Below, one piece after another: positions 15,907-24,081 of a stretch of 35,193 bases of DNA (the first letter of the stretch is position 1; each line of letters opens with the position of its first letter). The stretch is from an uncultured beta proteobacterium (GTDB taxonomy: Bacteria > Pseudomonadota > Gammaproteobacteria > Burkholderiales > Burkholderiaceae_C). The stretch is from assembly GCA_903906695.1 (NCBI GenBank), contig CAIVLG010000160.1, positions 1 to 35,193 of the forward strand, given 5' to 3'. Below the pieces are notes generated by a model. That model ran no database searches, was not told where the DNA came from, and saw nothing but the letters and a program-made list of their open reading frames with translations. A program made the translations under genes and the position numbers.

Positions 15907-16989
15907 CTAACAGGCCAGCGCCCAGGCCACGTGTTCGCGCACCAAAGCGCTCGGATGGCAGGCTCGCGATTCAAGCGCCTGCCGCAAGCCCTGATCCCGA
16001 GATGCTCTTAAGGCATTACCGAGTGCTACCGCAATATTGCGCAACCAGCGTTCATGCCCAATGCGCCGGATCGGGCTGCCTTCAGTAAGGTTCAGAAACT
16101 CGACCTCGGTCCAGCCGAAGAGAGTCACCAGTTGTTGGCCCACCAAGCCCTTGCGTTCATCGAAATCAGACAGGGCACTGCGCTGCGCAAATTTGTTCCA
16201 GGGGCAGATCAGTTGGCAGTCGTCACAGCCATAGATGCGGTTGCCGATCAGGGGACGCAGTTCGAGCGGAATGGCCCCAGCGTGCTCGATCGTGAGATAC
16301 GAGATGCAGCGGCGCGCATCGAGCTGATAGGGCGCCACAATCGCTTGCGCCGGGCAGACCTCGATACAGGCCTTGCAGTTGCCGCAGTGTCTCGGCACCG
16401 GCTCCGTTGCGGGTAGTGCCAGATCGACGTAAATCTCACCCAGAAAAAACATAGAACCCGCCACCTGGTTCAGTACCAGAGTGTGCTTGCCACGCCAGCC
16501 CAAACCACTGCGCACTGCCAATTCTGCCTCCAGCACCGGCGCTGAATCGGTGAAGACGCGATACCCGAACGGACCCAACTCGGTGGCGATGCGTTCGCTC
16601 AACTCTTGCAGACGATTGCGCATCACTTTGTGGTAATCCCGACCCCGCGCATAGAGCGACACAATGCCCTCGCCTGTCTGCTTTAAGCGAGCCAATTCGA
16701 CGGTCTGCCAGACTGACGGCGTGGCGGCGCCGAGGTAATCCATGCGCGCCGTGATGACGCTCACGGTACCAGGCACCAGTTCCGCCGGTCGGGCGCGCTT
16801 GAGTCCGTGCGCCGCCATGTAAGCCATGTCGGCATGAAAACCGCGCGCCAGCCAGGCCGATAATCCCGCTTCGCATGAAGTCAAATCAACACCTGTCACG
16901 CCAATTTGGGAGAATCCTAGTTCCCGGCCCCAGGCCTGAATTTTGGAAACCCATTGACTGGCGTTGACCTGATGGATGAGTTGGTTCAC
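15907..16989 (-). CDS. queG: Epoxyqueuosine reductase
   Basis: This 360 aa protein reduces epoxyqueuosine to queuosine in tRNA, using cobalamin and two 4Fe-4S clusters. The N-terminal part has WGRELGFSQIGVTGVDL and GLGWRGKHTLVLN. The cluster motifs are CGNCKACIEVCP and CDDCQLICPWN. A HEAT-like end follows (ALESRACHPSALVREHVAWAL). The open frame runs to 17532, but that part is antisense to tsaE. GTG 16989 is the most reasonable start. The two divergent genes then overlap by about 18-36 bp at their 5' ends. Confidence 0.9.
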   Translation of the reverse strand: MNQLIHQVNASQWVSKIQAWGRELGFSQIGVTGVDLTSCEAGLSAWLARGFHADMAYMAAHGLKRARPAELVPGTVSVITARMDYLGAATPSVWQTVELARLKQTGEGIVSLYARGRDYHKVMRNRLQELSERIATELGPFGYRVFTDSAPVLEAELAVRSGLGWRGKHTLVLNQVAGSMFFLGEIYVDLALPATEPVPRHCGNCKACIEVCPAQAIVAPYQLDARRCISYLTIEHAGAIPLELRPLIGNRIYGCDDCQLICPWNKFAQRSALSDFDERKGLVGQQLVTLFGWTEVEFLNLTEGSPIRRIGHERWLRNIAVALGNALRASRDQGLRQALESRACHPSALVREHVAWALAC

Positions 16990-17478
16990 AAACCGATTGT
17001 AAAAAGCCTGCACTGGCCGAACGAGGCGGCCACCCGCGCCTTCGCGGCCGACCTTGCCAGGCGCTCTGCCCTGCGCAATGCCTTCATCGTGCTGCGGGGC
17101 GATCTGGGTGCGGGCAAAACCACGCTGGTGCGGCACCTGCTGCGCGCTCTCGGGGTTCGGGGTCGCATCAAAAGCCCGACCTATGCGGTGGTCGAACCCT
17201 ATGAACTTCGGCTTGCGGATAGTCAGGACGGTCTGCTCAACATCTGGCATTTCGACTTCTACCGTTTCCAGGACCCGCGCGAAGCGGATGAGGCCGGTTT
17301 TCGCGACATTTTTGCAAGCGTTGGCCTCAAGCTGGCCGAGTGGCCGGAGAAAGCCGCCGGCTTCATTCCGCGTGCCGATCTGCTCATTCAACTGGAAGTT
17401 GCGCCAGACGAGGCCAGGCGAGCAAGACTTTGCGCGCAGACCGACATCGGACGTGCCTTGTTGCGGGAGCTCGGTTGA
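16972..17478 (+). CDS. tsaE: tRNA threonylcarbamoyladenosine biosynthesis ATPase
   Basis: This is a 168 aa protein (174 aa if ATG 16954 is used). The P-loop GDLGAGKTTLVRHLL, then IKSPTYAVVEPYEL and HFDFYR, are diagnostic of TsaE, which drives the TsaBD complex making t6A37 in tRNA. It is divergent from queG with 5' overlap. Its TGA overlaps the ATG of amiC (TGATG), so tsaE-amiC-type coupling is preserved as in many betaproteobacteria. Confidence 0.93.
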   Translation: MDELVHKPIVKSLHWPNEAATRAFAADLARRSALRNAFIVLRGDLGAGKTTLVRHLLRALGVRGRIKSPTYAVVEPYELRLADSQDGLLNIWHFDFYRFQDPREADEAGFRDIFASVGLKLAEWPEKAAGFIPRADLLIQLEVAPDEARRARLCAQTDIGRALLRELG

Positions 17479-18794
17479 TGAAGCGGCGCGATCTGCTGCA
17501 GTCGGGCACGCTGGTGCTTTTGCTGGGTGCACGCGATCTGGCCTTTGGCGCCACCATCCTGGCGGTGCGGGTGTGGCCGGCGCCGGATTATTCGCGCGTC
17601 ACGATCGAGTCTGACGCCGCGCTCAAGATCAAGCAGTTATTCGTCCCCAGTCCGCCGCGTTTGGCCGTCGATATCGAGGGCGTTGAACTCAACCCTGAAT
17701 TGAAAGCCCTGGTGGCCAAGGTTCAGGCCGACGACCCGACCATTGCCGGTATCCGCGTCGCACAGTTCGCACATGGTGTGGTGCGATTGGTGCTGGATTT
17801 GAAGCAGCCGATCACGCCACAGGTTTTTACGCTGGCCCCGGTGGCGGCTTATCAGCATCGGCTGGTATTTGACCTGTACCCGACGCAATCGGTAGACCCG
17901 CTGGAGGCCCTGATTGCAGAAAGGCTCAAGGACAGTCCTGCCACGCACGCCAGCGCCGACCCCTTGGGTGAACTGATCGCGAAGCAAAACCAGAGGCCTG
18001 CATCCAAGCCGGTTGAGACCGACAGCAAGCCCGAAACCAAGATCAAGCCGGAGGCACCGACAGTCACCGACCGCCTCATCATCATTGCACTGGATCCCGG
18101 GCATGGCGGCGAAGACCCGGGCGCCATCGGTCCCGGCGGTACGCGCGAAAAGGATGTGGTGCTGCGCTTGGCGCACCGGCTGCGTGATCGCATCAACTCG
18201 AGCCCGATCAACGGCAACGCCATACGTGCCTACCTGACCCGTGATGCCGATTTTTTCGTGCCGCTGCACGTTCGCGTGCAAAAGGCGCGGCATGTACGGG
18301 CTGACCTATTCGTGAGCATTCATGCCGACGCCTTTTTTACGCCGCACCCCCAAGGCGCCAGCGTCTTTGCGCTGAGTCAGGGCGGCGCCTCCAGTACTGC
18401 GGCACGCTGGATGGCCGAGCGCGAGAACAAGGCCGATCAGATTGGCGGTTTGAACGTCAACCACAAGGATCCGCAGGTCAAGCGCGCCCTGTTCGACATG
18501 AGCACGACAGCACAGATCAACGACAGTCTGAAACTGGGTGGGGCCGTGCTCGGTGAAATCGGCCGCGTCGGCAAGCTGCACAAAGGCAAAGTGGAACAAG
18601 CTGGTTTTGCCGTGCTCAAGGCGCCCGATATTCCGAGCGTGCTGGTCGAGGCGGCGTTCATCAGCAACCCCGAGGAAGAAGCCAAGCTCAATAGTGAAGA
18701 CTATCAGGAGCAGCTCGCCGGCGCCTTGATGCGCGGTATCGAGGCCTATTTTTCAAGGAATCCGCCGCTGGCCAGAAACCGAACGTTGAGCTGA
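17478..18794 (+). CDS. amiC: N-acetylmuramoyl-L-alanine amidase (AmiC type)
   Basis: This 438 aa periplasmic zinc amidase cleaves septal peptidoglycan side chains during cell separation. The start MKRRDLLQSGTLVLLLG looks like a twin-arginine signal. An AMIN domain (about 30-130) is followed by a linker rich in Lys, Pro and Thr, then the amidase_3 domain with IALDPGHGGEDPGAIG (zinc His), TREKDVVL (zinc Glu), DLFVSIHADAF (zinc His) and SVLVEAAFISNPEEE (catalytic Glu). The longer frame to 17340 is just tsaE in another phase. The ATG overlaps the tsaE stop by one base. Confidence 0.93.
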   Translation: MKRRDLLQSGTLVLLLGARDLAFGATILAVRVWPAPDYSRVTIESDAALKIKQLFVPSPPRLAVDIEGVELNPELKALVAKVQADDPTIAGIRVAQFAHGVVRLVLDLKQPITPQVFTLAPVAAYQHRLVFDLYPTQSVDPLEALIAERLKDSPATHASADPLGELIAKQNQRPASKPVETDSKPETKIKPEAPTVTDRLIIIALDPGHGGEDPGAIGPGGTREKDVVLRLAHRLRDRINSSPINGNAIRAYLTRDADFFVPLHVRVQKARHVRADLFVSIHADAFFTPHPQGASVFALSQGGASSTAARWMAERENKADQIGGLNVNHKDPQVKRALFDMSTTAQINDSLKLGGAVLGEIGRVGKLHKGKVEQAGFAVLKAPDIPSVLVEAAFISNPEEEAKLNSEDYQEQLAGALMRGIEAYFSRNPPLARNRTLS

Positions 18795-18806
18795 CTTGCA
18801 GCGGCT

Positions 18807-19445
18807 TCACGCTTTGCGCCGCGATTTCCAGGCGCCAAACAGAATGACCAAGCCTGGAATCAGAATCATGGCCCAAATGATTTTTTCCAGGTGCTGTTTT
18901 ACAAACGGAAAGTTGCCAAAAAAATAGCCAATGCTGATGAGGCCCACCACCCACAAGGCACCGCCGCTGACATCAAACAAGGTAAATCGGGTGCGGGTCA
19001 TACGGGCCACACCGGCGACGAAAGGCGCAAAGGTACGCAGGAACGGCATGAAGCGTGCCGCCACCAGCGTGATGCCGCCGTAGCGCTCATAAAAGTCATG
19101 GGCTCGGTCGAAGGCGGCCTTGTTAAAGAACCGGGAATCCTCCCACTGAAAGACGCGCGGACCAAAATAGCGTCCCAGCGTGTAGTTGGACTGATTGCCC
19201 AGTACCGCTGCGGCCAGCAGCAAAGCCACTGACAACGGATAACTCATCAACCCCACGCCGCACATGGCACCGACCACGAACAGCAGCGAGTCCCCTGGCA
19301 AGAACGGCATCACCACGAGGCCAGTCTCGACAAAGATGACCAGAAACAGCAGCACGTAGACCCACAGGCCGTGGTCCCGCACGAAAGTCTCCAAGTATCT
19401 GTCAACGTGCAGGATGAAGTCCAGAAGAAAGATCAGTAGTTCCAT
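18807..19445 (-). CDS. DedA family membrane protein
   Basis: This 212 aa inner-membrane protein of the DedA/SNARE-associated (VTT) family is implicated in lipid carrier flipping and membrane homeostasis. It shows VIFVETGLVVMPFLPGDSLLFVVGA, LGNQSNYTLGRYFG, the FFNKAAFDRAHDFYERYGGITLVAARFMPFLRTFAPFVAG stretch with the conserved Arg in the membrane, and about five hydrophobic segments. The open frame extends upstream to 19592 into antisense mutL, so MELLIFLLDF at 19445 is the start. It is convergent with amiC and divergent from mutL with about 19 bp between. Confidence 0.92.
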   Translation of the reverse strand: MELLIFLLDFILHVDRYLETFVRDHGLWVYVLLFLVIFVETGLVVMPFLPGDSLLFVVGAMCGVGLMSYPLSVALLLAAAVLGNQSNYTLGRYFGPRVFQWEDSRFFNKAAFDRAHDFYERYGGITLVAARFMPFLRTFAPFVAGVARMTRTRFTLFDVSGGALWVVGLISIGYFFGNFPFVKQHLEKIIWAMILIPGLVILFGAWKSRRKA

Positions 19446-19464
19446 AGGCCTGGATAATAGCCGG

Positions 19465-21300
19465 GTGAACGCCGACCTCGCCCCCGCCCCGCGCCGCCCT
19501 ATCCTCGAACTGCCTGGCGAACTGATCAGCCAGATTGCTGCCGGCGAGGTGGTGGAGCGCCCGGCCTCGGTGGTGCGTGAACTGCTTGACAACGCACTGG
19601 ATGCCGGCGCAAGTCAAGTCACAGTGCGCCTATTGGCCGGTGGCGTGCGACTGATTTCGGTGGAAGACGATGGCGCTGGCATCCTGCGCGAAGAGTTGCC
19701 ACTGGCACTCAAGCGCCACGCCACCAGCAAAATCAGCAGCCTGATCGATCTCGAGTCGGTCACCAGCATGGGATTTCGTGGCGAAGCCCTTGCCGCCATC
19801 AATTCCATCGCGGACTGCGCCATATTGTCGAGAGCAGCGGACCAGTCGAGCGCCTACTGCCTGGATGGTCGCAGTGGCGAGTTGAAGCCGGTGGCACGCC
19901 ACACCGGCACCACCGTCGAAGTTAAGGAACTGTTCTTCAGCACGCCAGCACGTCGAAAGTTTCTCAAGACCGACGCCACCGAGCTGGCACACTGCGTGGA
20001 GGCGGTACGCCGCCATGCGCTGGCACGACCCGATGTGGCTTTTGCCATCTGGGCCGATGGCAAGCTGCTCGAACAGTGGCGTCGCTGCGAAGGTGCCGGT
20101 GCTTTGGAGCACAGGCTGGAGGCTGTGCTGGGTGACGACTTCATACAGCGCTCACTTTCAATCGACTATCGAAGCAGCGCCAGCCCCTATGAGCAGCACA
20201 GCGTTGCCGTTCGGGTCTGGGGCCGGGTTGGCGTGCCAGAGGCGGCGCGCTCGCGTGCCGACCAACAGTACTTCTATGTCAATGGCCGCTTTGTGCGCGA
20301 CAAAGTACTCTCACATGCCGCCCGCAGCGCGTTCGAGGACGTACTGCACGGCCAGCGCCAGCCGGTCTACGCGCTGCATATCGAGATCGACCCCCATCGC
20401 GTCGACGTCAACGTGCATCCAACCAAGATTGAAGTCCGGTTCAGGGACAGTCGCGAAGTCCATCAGGCCATACGGCACGCGATTGAAGACGCGCTGGCGT
20501 CACCGCGAACGGGTCAGATCGGCGCTGTCGACAGTGAGCCCGCGGCGGCGCAGGTCGATGCCAAAGACGGAACCAGCACTCCTTTCTACTCGGCCCAAGC
20601 TGGTATTCATTTCGAGGCAATCCGTGGCAACCGTGTCAGCGATCTGGGCGTACTGTGGAACAGCGTATCGCCGCCCGACGAGCCCCCCGCCTTCGTCGCA
20701 GCGGACTGGCCGCTGGGCCGCGCGCTGGCTCAATTGCAGGGCGTCTATATCCTGGCGGAAAATGCACAGGGACTGATCATTGTGGACATGCATGCGGCAC
20801 ACGAACGGATCGTCTATGAACGTCTCAAGCTCCAATTTTCAAGCAGCCGCACACTGCCGCACTTGAACAGCCAGCCGCTGTTGATTCCTGTGACCTTTGC
20901 CGCTACGCCGACCGAAGTCGCCACCGTCGAAGCACACACTGAGACCTTGAAGGCGCTGGGACTCGAAATCACCGCTTTCTCGTCAAAAACGCTGGCGGTA
21001 CGCGCCATTCCGGCAGCACTGGCACAAGCGGATGCAATTGAACTGGCGCGCGCCACCTTGGCCGAATTGAGCCAGCACGATGCCAGCACGGTGCTGCAGC
21101 GAGCGCACGACGAACTGCTGGCCAGCATGGCCTGCCACGGCGCGGTGCGCGCCAATCGCCGCCTGAGCATCGAAGAGATGAACGCCCTGCTGCGCCAGAT
21201 GGAAGCCACCGAGCGCGCGGACCAGTGCAATCACGGTCGACCGACATGGCGTCAAATCAACTTGCGCGATCTTGATGCCATGTTTTTGCGTGGTCGTTGA
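19465..21300 (+). CDS. mutL: DNA mismatch repair protein MutL
   Basis: This is a 611 aa protein from GTG 19465. The GHKL ATPase domain shows ELISQIAAGEVVERPASVV, ELLDNALDAGA, EDDGAGI, HATSKI and GFRGEALAAI. The transducer domain contains VNGRFVRDK and VDVNVHPTKIEVRF. The C-terminal dimerisation domain contains VDMHAAHERIVYERLK and MACHGAVRANRRLSIEEMNALL. No DQHAx2Ex4E endonuclease motif was spotted, so it probably belongs to the methyl-directed type. The open frame reaches 19414 but that part overlaps dedA. It is followed 23 bp later by tRNA-Ala. Confidence 0.95.
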   Translation: MNADLAPAPRRPILELPGELISQIAAGEVVERPASVVRELLDNALDAGASQVTVRLLAGGVRLISVEDDGAGILREELPLALKRHATSKISSLIDLESVTSMGFRGEALAAINSIADCAILSRAADQSSAYCLDGRSGELKPVARHTGTTVEVKELFFSTPARRKFLKTDATELAHCVEAVRRHALARPDVAFAIWADGKLLEQWRRCEGAGALEHRLEAVLGDDFIQRSLSIDYRSSASPYEQHSVAVRVWGRVGVPEAARSRADQQYFYVNGRFVRDKVLSHAARSAFEDVLHGQRQPVYALHIEIDPHRVDVNVHPTKIEVRFRDSREVHQAIRHAIEDALASPRTGQIGAVDSEPAAAQVDAKDGTSTPFYSAQAGIHFEAIRGNRVSDLGVLWNSVSPPDEPPAFVAADWPLGRALAQLQGVYILAENAQGLIIVDMHAAHERIVYERLKLQFSSSRTLPHLNSQPLLIPVTFAATPTEVATVEAHTETLKALGLEITAFSSKTLAVRAIPAALAQADAIELARATLAELSQHDASTVLQRAHDELLASMACHGAVRANRRLSIEEMNALLRQMEATERADQCNHGRPTWRQINLRDLDAMFLRGR

Positions 21301-21323
21301 TTTTTGCTAGACTGTCGCTGTGT

Positions 21324-21399
21324 GGGGGGGTAGCTCAGCTGGGAGAGCGCTGCGTTCGCAATGCAGAGGTCGTGAGTTCGATCCTCATCCTCTCCACCA
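21324..21399 (+). tRNA. tRNA-Ala (anticodon CGC)
   Basis: A complete 76-nt cloverleaf can be drawn. The acceptor is seven G against CCTCTCC with two G-T pairs. The D arm is GCTC...GAGC. The anticodon stem is CTGCG/TGCAG around the loop TTCGCAA, giving CGC. The variable loop is AGGTC. The T arm is GTGAG-TTCGATC-CTCAT. Discriminator A and an encoded CCA end at 21399. It reads the GCG codon. The CCACCA at its end is the start of the 93-bp direct repeat. Confidence 0.93.
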
Positions 21400-21486
21400 C
21401 CATTCAAAGGCCAGACGTGCTCTGGCCTTTCTTTTGCGCCCGCGATCCCCAGTGCTGGCTGGGCTTCCCGGGCACTGCGAATTCAG
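21394..21486 (+). repeat. Left copy of 93-bp direct repeat (attL-like)
   Basis: It starts in the last six bases of tRNA-Ala, covers its terminator and ends GAATTCAG. By eye it matches 34773-34865 without gaps at 84 of 93 positions. The longest identical runs are TGCTCTGGCCTTTCTTTTGC plus the next six bases, and CCACCACCATTCAAAGG. The position at a tRNA end and the accessory DNA between the copies suggest an attachment site. The 10 percent divergence means the copies are not recent duplicates of one another. Confidence 0.75.
21406..21435 (+). terminator. Rho-independent terminator of tRNA-Ala
   Basis: A perfect 10-bp stem AAAGGCCAGA / TCTGGCCTTT with a 5-nt loop (CGTGC) is followed by CTTTT. 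It lies 6 bases after the tRNA 3' end. The following 21436-21653 contains the rest of the repeat and no gene I can support. Confidence 0.85.
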
Positions 21487-21653
21487 ACGTCGCGCATTTT
21501 TGTTGATTTCTGGCCCTTGCCCGGAGCATTTCCGTCTCAAATCTCCGTTTGTGCGAAGGTCGTGCTGCACACTAAACCTAGATTCCATGCGGGTTTGCGG
21601 CGAGGTGGTTTGACTTGAACATCACTCACCAGTCGCCCATTCAGAGCAAACTC

Positions 21654-22097
21654 TCACTTACTCAGCGCGGCAATAACCTCCCTTTGCCTGATCCAATCGT
21701 CCGGGAGTTCGCGTCGGATGAAGAATTCGAAGGACAGCCCCACAGGGATGCGCCCCGCAGCAATGTCCTCTGCCAATTCCGGCGCCAGTCGGGCGAGCTT
21801 AAGAGTCTTTTGAACCCGCACCCGGTCGACGCCCTCCTCTACCGCCAGTTCGCCGATGTTGGCCACCCGGCCCGAGTCCAGCAATTGCTGCCAGTAAAGC
21901 GCTCGGGCCAAGGCGTTCAGCAGATTCGCATCAGGCTCTCCGCTGGTCGCAAGGTGGCCATCGGCGCCGGGCCGCACGATCACCCAATTCGCCTTGTGCC
22001 GAACAATGCGCATCGGAATGAAGGTCGTCAGTTTCACCCCGGCATCGGTTGATCGACGCCTGGACTGGGCCTTTCCCATCCTGCGTAGCTCGGTCAT
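21654..22097 (-). CDS. Recombinase-linked small protein with ParB/KorB-like helix-turn-helix
   Basis: This 147 aa protein overlaps the recombinase stop by 4 bp (ATGA), so the two are translationally coupled. The N-terminus is basic (MTELRRMGKAQSRRRS), followed by a beta-rich segment (IRHKANWVIVRPG-like) and a helical region NIGELAVEEGVDRVRVQKTLKLARLAPELAEDIAAG that looks like the KorB/ParB helix-turn-helix. The end is FFIRRELPDDWIRQREVIAAL. Similar small genes follow serine recombinases in betaproteobacterial islands and prophages. A directionality or accessory DNA-binding role is inference. Confidence 0.65.
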   Translation of the reverse strand: MTELRRMGKAQSRRRSTDAGVKLTTFIPMRIVRHKANWVIVRPGADGHLATSGEPDANLLNALARALYWQQLLDSGRVANIGELAVEEGVDRVRVQKTLKLARLAPELAEDIAAGRIPVGLSFEFFIRRELPDDWIRQREVIAALSK

Positions 22098-23479
22098 ATC
22101 GTTTCCTCCTCAAGTTCAAGCAGTTCTGCGCCGATGGTGTTGGGTGCCAGTTCACCGGCCAATCCCGCCCAGCCAGTGGCATGCCACTCGATATCCAGTC
22201 CGTCGTCACGAATCTGAACCCGATCAATCAGCAATCGGACCAATCGCGACTGCTCAGCCGGGAACAGTTCATTCCAAACAAGTCCGATATTGCGCATGGC
22301 AATCACAACGGCAGGCTCATTGATACCGTTGTCTTGACGCCGAACCTCATCCCATACCGATTGGATCGTCTGCGGGGACTGCAATGCAGCCAGCAGCTGC
22401 TCGACCACCATTGACTCAATCGCTTTGGCCGGGATGGAGCCAATAGGATTGGTGCCGCGGCCGAACTTCTTGTCCGAGCTCGAGATGTAATACAGATATT
22501 CCTTGCCACCGGCCGTCTTCTTGCGGGTACCGGTCGGAAGCATCCGTTCGCCATTGGGCGCGAACAGCGGGCCACGCAGCAACGCAGGCGGACTGTGGCG
22601 GGTAAGGGTTGCCGAGGTCCGAATCGACGCCTCCTGGGCCAGAATAGCCTGCACAGCGTCCCATAAAGGCTGGTCGATGATCGGTTGGTGCAGACCGACG
22701 TGGATTTTGCCCTTGTGGCGAATCTTGCCGATGTAGACCGGATTGCGAAAGGCTTTGTAAAGATTCTGCTTGGTGATGGGTCGACCCGTACGTAGGACAC
22801 CATGAGTGTTGGTCCAGGTCTTTGTCGTCACGCCATCCCTGACCAGTTCCCGCGACAATTCGGTACTGGAGCGCAATTCGACGAATCGACGCCAGATGGC
22901 ACGCACAGTCTTGGCCTCAGGCTCGTTGATCACCAAGGTGTGATTGACGACGTCGTAGCCCAAAGGTGGCACACCCCCCATCCACATTCCCTTGGCTTTG
23001 CTGGCGGCCAACTTGTCCCGGATCCGCTCGCCCGTCACTTCCCGCTCGAACTGGGCAAATGACAGCAGCACGTTGAGCATCAAGCGGCCCATGGAAGTGG
23101 CTGAATTGATTTGCTGTGTGACAGCACTAAAACTTGCACCGTAACGGTCGAACACCTCAACCATCCGTGCGAAATCAGCCAGCGATCGAGACAAGCGATC
23201 AATCTTGTAGACAACCACAATGTCCACCCTGCCCGCTTCGATGTCCGCCATCAATCGCCTAAGCGCTGGGCGATCCATGTTGCCACCGGAGAAACCCGGG
23301 TCGTCGCAATCATCAGCCACCGGGATCCAGCCCTCTGCCCGCCGCGCAAGAATGAAGGCTTGGCCGGCTTCTTTCTGGGCATCGATGGAATTGAAGGACT
23401 GATCCAGGCGCTCGTCAGAAGACACTCGGCAATACACGGCGCAGCGTTTGCGCGTCACGACATCGTTGGTGCTGCTCAT
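22094..23479 (-). CDS. Large serine recombinase
   Basis: This 461 aa protein has a resolvase N-terminal domain with YCRVSSDERLDQSFNSID (Ser nucleophile), DPGFSGGNMDRPALRRLM, VVVYKIDRLSRSLADF and FAQFEREVTGERIRDK. A recombinase domain follows (about 165-280, ending NPVYIGKIRHKGKIH). The zinc-ribbon region appears reduced: LLRGPLFAPNGERMLPTG lacks the usual Cys pairs. It is the best candidate integrase of the element, and its coupling with DUF2924 and ParB-like genes is a recurrent module. Serine integrases seldom use tRNA ends, so the link to the flanking repeats is not proven. Confidence 0.92.
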   Translation of the reverse strand: MSSTNDVVTRKRCAVYCRVSSDERLDQSFNSIDAQKEAGQAFILARRAEGWIPVADDCDDPGFSGGNMDRPALRRLMADIEAGRVDIVVVYKIDRLSRSLADFARMVEVFDRYGASFSAVTQQINSATSMGRLMLNVLLSFAQFEREVTGERIRDKLAASKAKGMWMGGVPPLGYDVVNHTLVINEPEAKTVRAIWRRFVELRSSTELSRELVRDGVTTKTWTNTHGVLRTGRPITKQNLYKAFRNPVYIGKIRHKGKIHVGLHQPIIDQPLWDAVQAILAQEASIRTSATLTRHSPPALLRGPLFAPNGERMLPTGTRKKTAGGKEYLYYISSSDKKFGRGTNPIGSIPAKAIESMVVEQLLAALQSPQTIQSVWDEVRRQDNGINEPAVVIAMRNIGLVWNELFPAEQSRLVRLLIDRVQIRDDGLDIEWHATGWAGLAGELAPNTIGAELLELEEETI

Positions 23480-23934
23480 CGGGAGGCCCCTCTATTTCGA
23501 TCTGGATCAATGCCGAAGAACCTTGGTCCAGACCAGTTGGTACCGGTAATGTGACGGGCTGCGGCTGAGAGGCTCTTGAACACCCTGCCCCCGCACTCAT
23601 AGAAACCTGACGGCGTCACGACGACGCGGTAGGTGACCTCATCCCAATCGCGCTGCAAAACGGTGCCAGGCATTAGATGGCACTCAGTGCCCCGGCGTTT
23701 GCCCAGGGCCGATTGGGACTCACCCAGACGCAGCAATCGGCGCTTGATATCAGGGTTGATACCGCCATAGGCAATCTCTTGAATCCGCTGTGCGACGCGC
23801 GACGCAACGTAGTTTCGGTTCCAGGTTCCCGGCCGCCGCGGGAAATGCGCATCCCACAGCGCCCAGAGCGCTGCCATGGGAAGAGTGGGAAGTGAGGCCA
23901 AGGTGGCGATCACGTTGGATTTTTCAGCTGTCAT
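23476..23934 (-). CDS. DUF2924 family protein
   Basis: This is a 152 aa protein. The N-terminal half has LPTLPMAALWALWDAHFPRRPG and NRNYVASRVAQRIQEIAYGG, and the C-terminal half has DWDEVTYRVVVTPSGFYECGGRVFKSLSAAARHITGTNWSGPRFFG. This is the DUF2924 pattern that regularly precedes serine recombinases. The C-terminal segment resembles a small beta domain found in DNA-associated proteins (RAMA-like). It overlaps the recombinase start by 4 bp. The function is unknown. The 147 bp to the next gene shows no feature I can name. Confidence 0.82.
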   Translation of the reverse strand: MTAEKSNVIATLASLPTLPMAALWALWDAHFPRRPGTWNRNYVASRVAQRIQEIAYGGINPDIKRRLLRLGESQSALGKRRGTECHLMPGTVLQRDWDEVTYRVVVTPSGFYECGGRVFKSLSAAARHITGTNWSGPRFFGIDPDRNRGASR

Positions 23935-24081
23935 CGATCTATCTTTCTGAGAAGGGTTTGCGGATCACCATGAACGCTCTGTGGCTGCCACAAGCCAAGT
24001 CAAACTTGTCTCTTTGGCGCCTGTGTCGCATGAATCTGACTGCCGCTGGCTTGGGACCCCTCACAGGCTGGCGCGTTCAGG

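Noticed and set aside
17340..17477. N-terminal extension of the amidase
   Set aside because: It is tsaE read in another frame. The twin-arginine signal begins at ATG 17478, coupled to the tsaE stop.
15907..17532. A 541 aa fused QueG
   Set aside because: The extra N-terminal 180 residues are antisense to tsaE and show no protein family. The normal-size QueG starts near 16989.
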